From an uncultured Flavonifractor sp. (GTDB taxonomy: Bacteria > Bacillota > Clostridia > Oscillospirales > Oscillospiraceae): a stretch of DNA of 42,082 nucleotides. This document shows positions 41,801 to 42,082 of this stretch, one piece after another. The notes beneath the pieces were generated by a model. The model worked only from the letters and a program-made list of their open reading frames with translations, was not told where the DNA came from and ran no database searches. Within the stretch, counting starts at the first letter, position 1, and each line of letters starts with the position of its first letter. The stretch covers positions 1 through 42,082 of the forward strand of contig CALWOL010000180.1 of NCBI GenBank assembly GCA_944383135.1. The letters run 5' to 3'. The position numbers were made by a program, and so were the translations under genes.

Positions 41801-42082
41801 GTTGACCACCACTTCCACCTTGGAGATGGAGTCGGAGGCGTCGGGGTCGTACACGCTGACCTGGATGGCGGCGGTCTCCGGGACCTCCGCGATGATGGAG
41901 CCCAGCATCTGGCCGTTGAGGGTGTAGCTGATCTCCAGGTTCTTGTCCTCAGTGGCGTAGACGCGGTAGTTGCGGATGGCCTCGTAGATGCCCTCCTCGG
42001 TGAAATCATCGGTGAGGATGACGTCCCGGGCGTCGTTGGCGTTGCCCCACTTGCCCTTGTGGTTGTCCTGGTTGTTGGTGGG
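38816..42082 (-). CDS. S-layer-anchored modular surface protein, N-terminus cut by the window
   Basis: At least 1088 residues are visible and the frame is open to the window edge, so the first ATG inside (41908) is not the real start. The first visible residues (GNANDARDVILTDDFTEEGI, then YRVYATEDKNLEI and NGQMLG) look like the end of a CehA/McbA-type PHP metallohydrolase. Beta-rich repeats run to about residue 250. Next is a region with IGIDASHYNEYV and GGTVIVAGWGDFYES (about 255-540), like glutaminase-fold/DUF4350 domains. Two OB-fold-like modules follow (about 561-756: VVEGVVTSNASGYD, then YVQDDTAGINAFP and GDKVRITG). A Ser/Thr-rich linker (about 764-828) leads to three SLH repeats (about 927-1088), which should bind cell-wall polymer. 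The protein is surface-exposed; its substrate is unknown. Confidence 0.88.
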   Translation of the reverse strand, partial: PTNNQDNHKGKWGNANDARDVILTDDFTEEGIYEAIRNYRVYATEDKNLEISYTLNGQMLGSIIAEVPETAAIQVSVYDPDASDSISKVEVVVNSGAVAYAWDDPTQLASGELSCTIPADYSYYFIRVTQGDGDIAVTAPVWVGEVVKLGVSSVVCGTSTPVTDEALTLTTTLFNSETAEATVKSITYASGSQTLFTDSTVRTIPASGTLAVDWSYIPTTARVMTITVTAVIEEGGIEYSYSKSVTLDILDARQLVYIGIDASHYNEYVNGNYKDSMGNFGTLAAGYSVRTVQLNTSAELIAACENANGKYVALVLTAPSRRDGDKLRDPYVCYSQQEIQAIADFNAAGGTVIVAGWGDFYESYQDFPAEDHMAAQQNLILEALGSHLRISDDELKDDSYNGGQPQRLYLSSYNFDSFLLDRVEFDPDNPHNNLYTELFSQYGGASIHVVDADGQPTTAIPDTVTPVVYAFDTSYSADDDKDNRGGLGTIPEYAYDDGTDRLLALATEDLGGGKGLIVVSGAAFLSNFEVQATISDSGAEKNYSNYKICENLVSYLNPTTISKIADVQAQQQEGIKYVVEGVVTSNASGYDKDTAFFDCIYVQDDTAGINAFPVAGNYKLGDKVRITGTTSSYQGERQLNVTSIEKIGEGEPLAPKSITTREAAQSTYLGSLVQIQGVVVSFAEAEGSIQTIMVRDTSGYDARVFIDGYITQNKTIENLAVGHEITVVGLSSYDNSFDGPAPRIRIRDRADIVCGTEEVDIPPAYSGGSGGGSSSGNKTETVTNPDGSTTTTVTKPDGSTTDTTKYPDDTTTVTNTDKDGNADTTVKVPEKLLTGTAQTGDSFLVSMPEQVPASSASSAPSITMNLAGKEEVKVEIPVKEASTGTVAVLVKEDGTEEILKDTALTDKGITVTLSDGDTIKIVDNAKRFTDVSDTHWAKPVIDYVTSRELFEGTSASTFTPAGAMTRAMGWTLLARYAGVDTSTGDTWYAAGRTWSMEQAVSDGTNPENPLTREQLVTMLYRYLGSPAAEGDLSAFADAASVSGWAYDAMVWAVSLELVEGVGENRLAPQNTASRAEVAALFARFAPQF

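Overview
The window is chromosomal DNA of a GC-rich Firmicute, most likely a gut-type member of the Clostridia (Oscillospirales, Flavonifractor/Lawsonibacter-like). That placement is inferred from the low-GC-type gene set (rpsR, VanRS-like two-component system, SLH-anchored surface protein, clostridial hemACDBL order) in GC-rich coding sequence with strong AGGAGG ribosome binding sites. I ran no database search. I see no rRNA, tRNA, insertion sequence, prophage or CRISPR array.

Region 1 (1-8.6 kb) is envelope and housekeeping. It opens with rpsR (S18). A histidine kinase and OmpR-family regulator lie on the minus strand, divergent from a lipoprotein serpin followed by a 4'-phosphopantetheinyl transferase. 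Next come a UgtP-like glycosyltransferase coupled to a flippase-like membrane protein, a ROK sugar kinase and a small membrane protein on the minus strand. A TTAAGA-N5-TTAAGA direct repeat (11-bp pitch) lies upstream of the serpin and recurs, with one mismatch, upstream of the glycosyltransferase. This suggests both are targets of the adjacent regulator.

Region 2 (8.6-12.1 kb) holds a P-type cation ATPase and an HTH regulator with a membrane domain, each with its own recognisable promoter.

Region 3 (12.1-37.5 kb) is about 25 kb of uninterrupted plus-strand genes for anaerobic cobamide (vitamin B12) synthesis, arranged as two riboswitch-led blocks. Block A follows a cobalamin riboswitch with an intrinsic terminator: cbiD, cbiF, cbiG, cbiH, cbiJ, cbiET, cbiA, cobT, cobU, cobS, a short cobU paralogue, cobC, cbiB, cobD, cbiP/cobQ, cbiC, cbiK. 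Block B follows a second cobalamin riboswitch: cbiM, cbiN, cbiQ, cbiO (cobalt uptake), cbiL, hemA-sirC fusion, hemC, cobA-hemD fusion, hemB, hemL. Most junctions are ATGA/GTGA/TGATG overlaps. Together they cover glutamyl-tRNA to uroporphyrinogen III, precorrin-2, sirohydrochlorin, cobalt insertion, the corrin ring, amidation, the aminopropanol arm and nucleotide loop assembly. A corrinoid adenosyltransferase, a threonine kinase and lower-ligand synthesis genes are not in the window.

Region 4 (37.5-42.1 kb) is on the minus strand. It has a YibE/F-family membrane protein and a very large S-layer-anchored surface protein whose N-terminus lies beyond the window edge.

The most notable signals are the TTAAGA operator pair linking a two-component system to a serpin and a glycolipid module, the two complementary, partly degenerate CobU proteins flanking cobS, the haem-pathway genes placed under a B12 riboswitch, and the modular S-layer protein.
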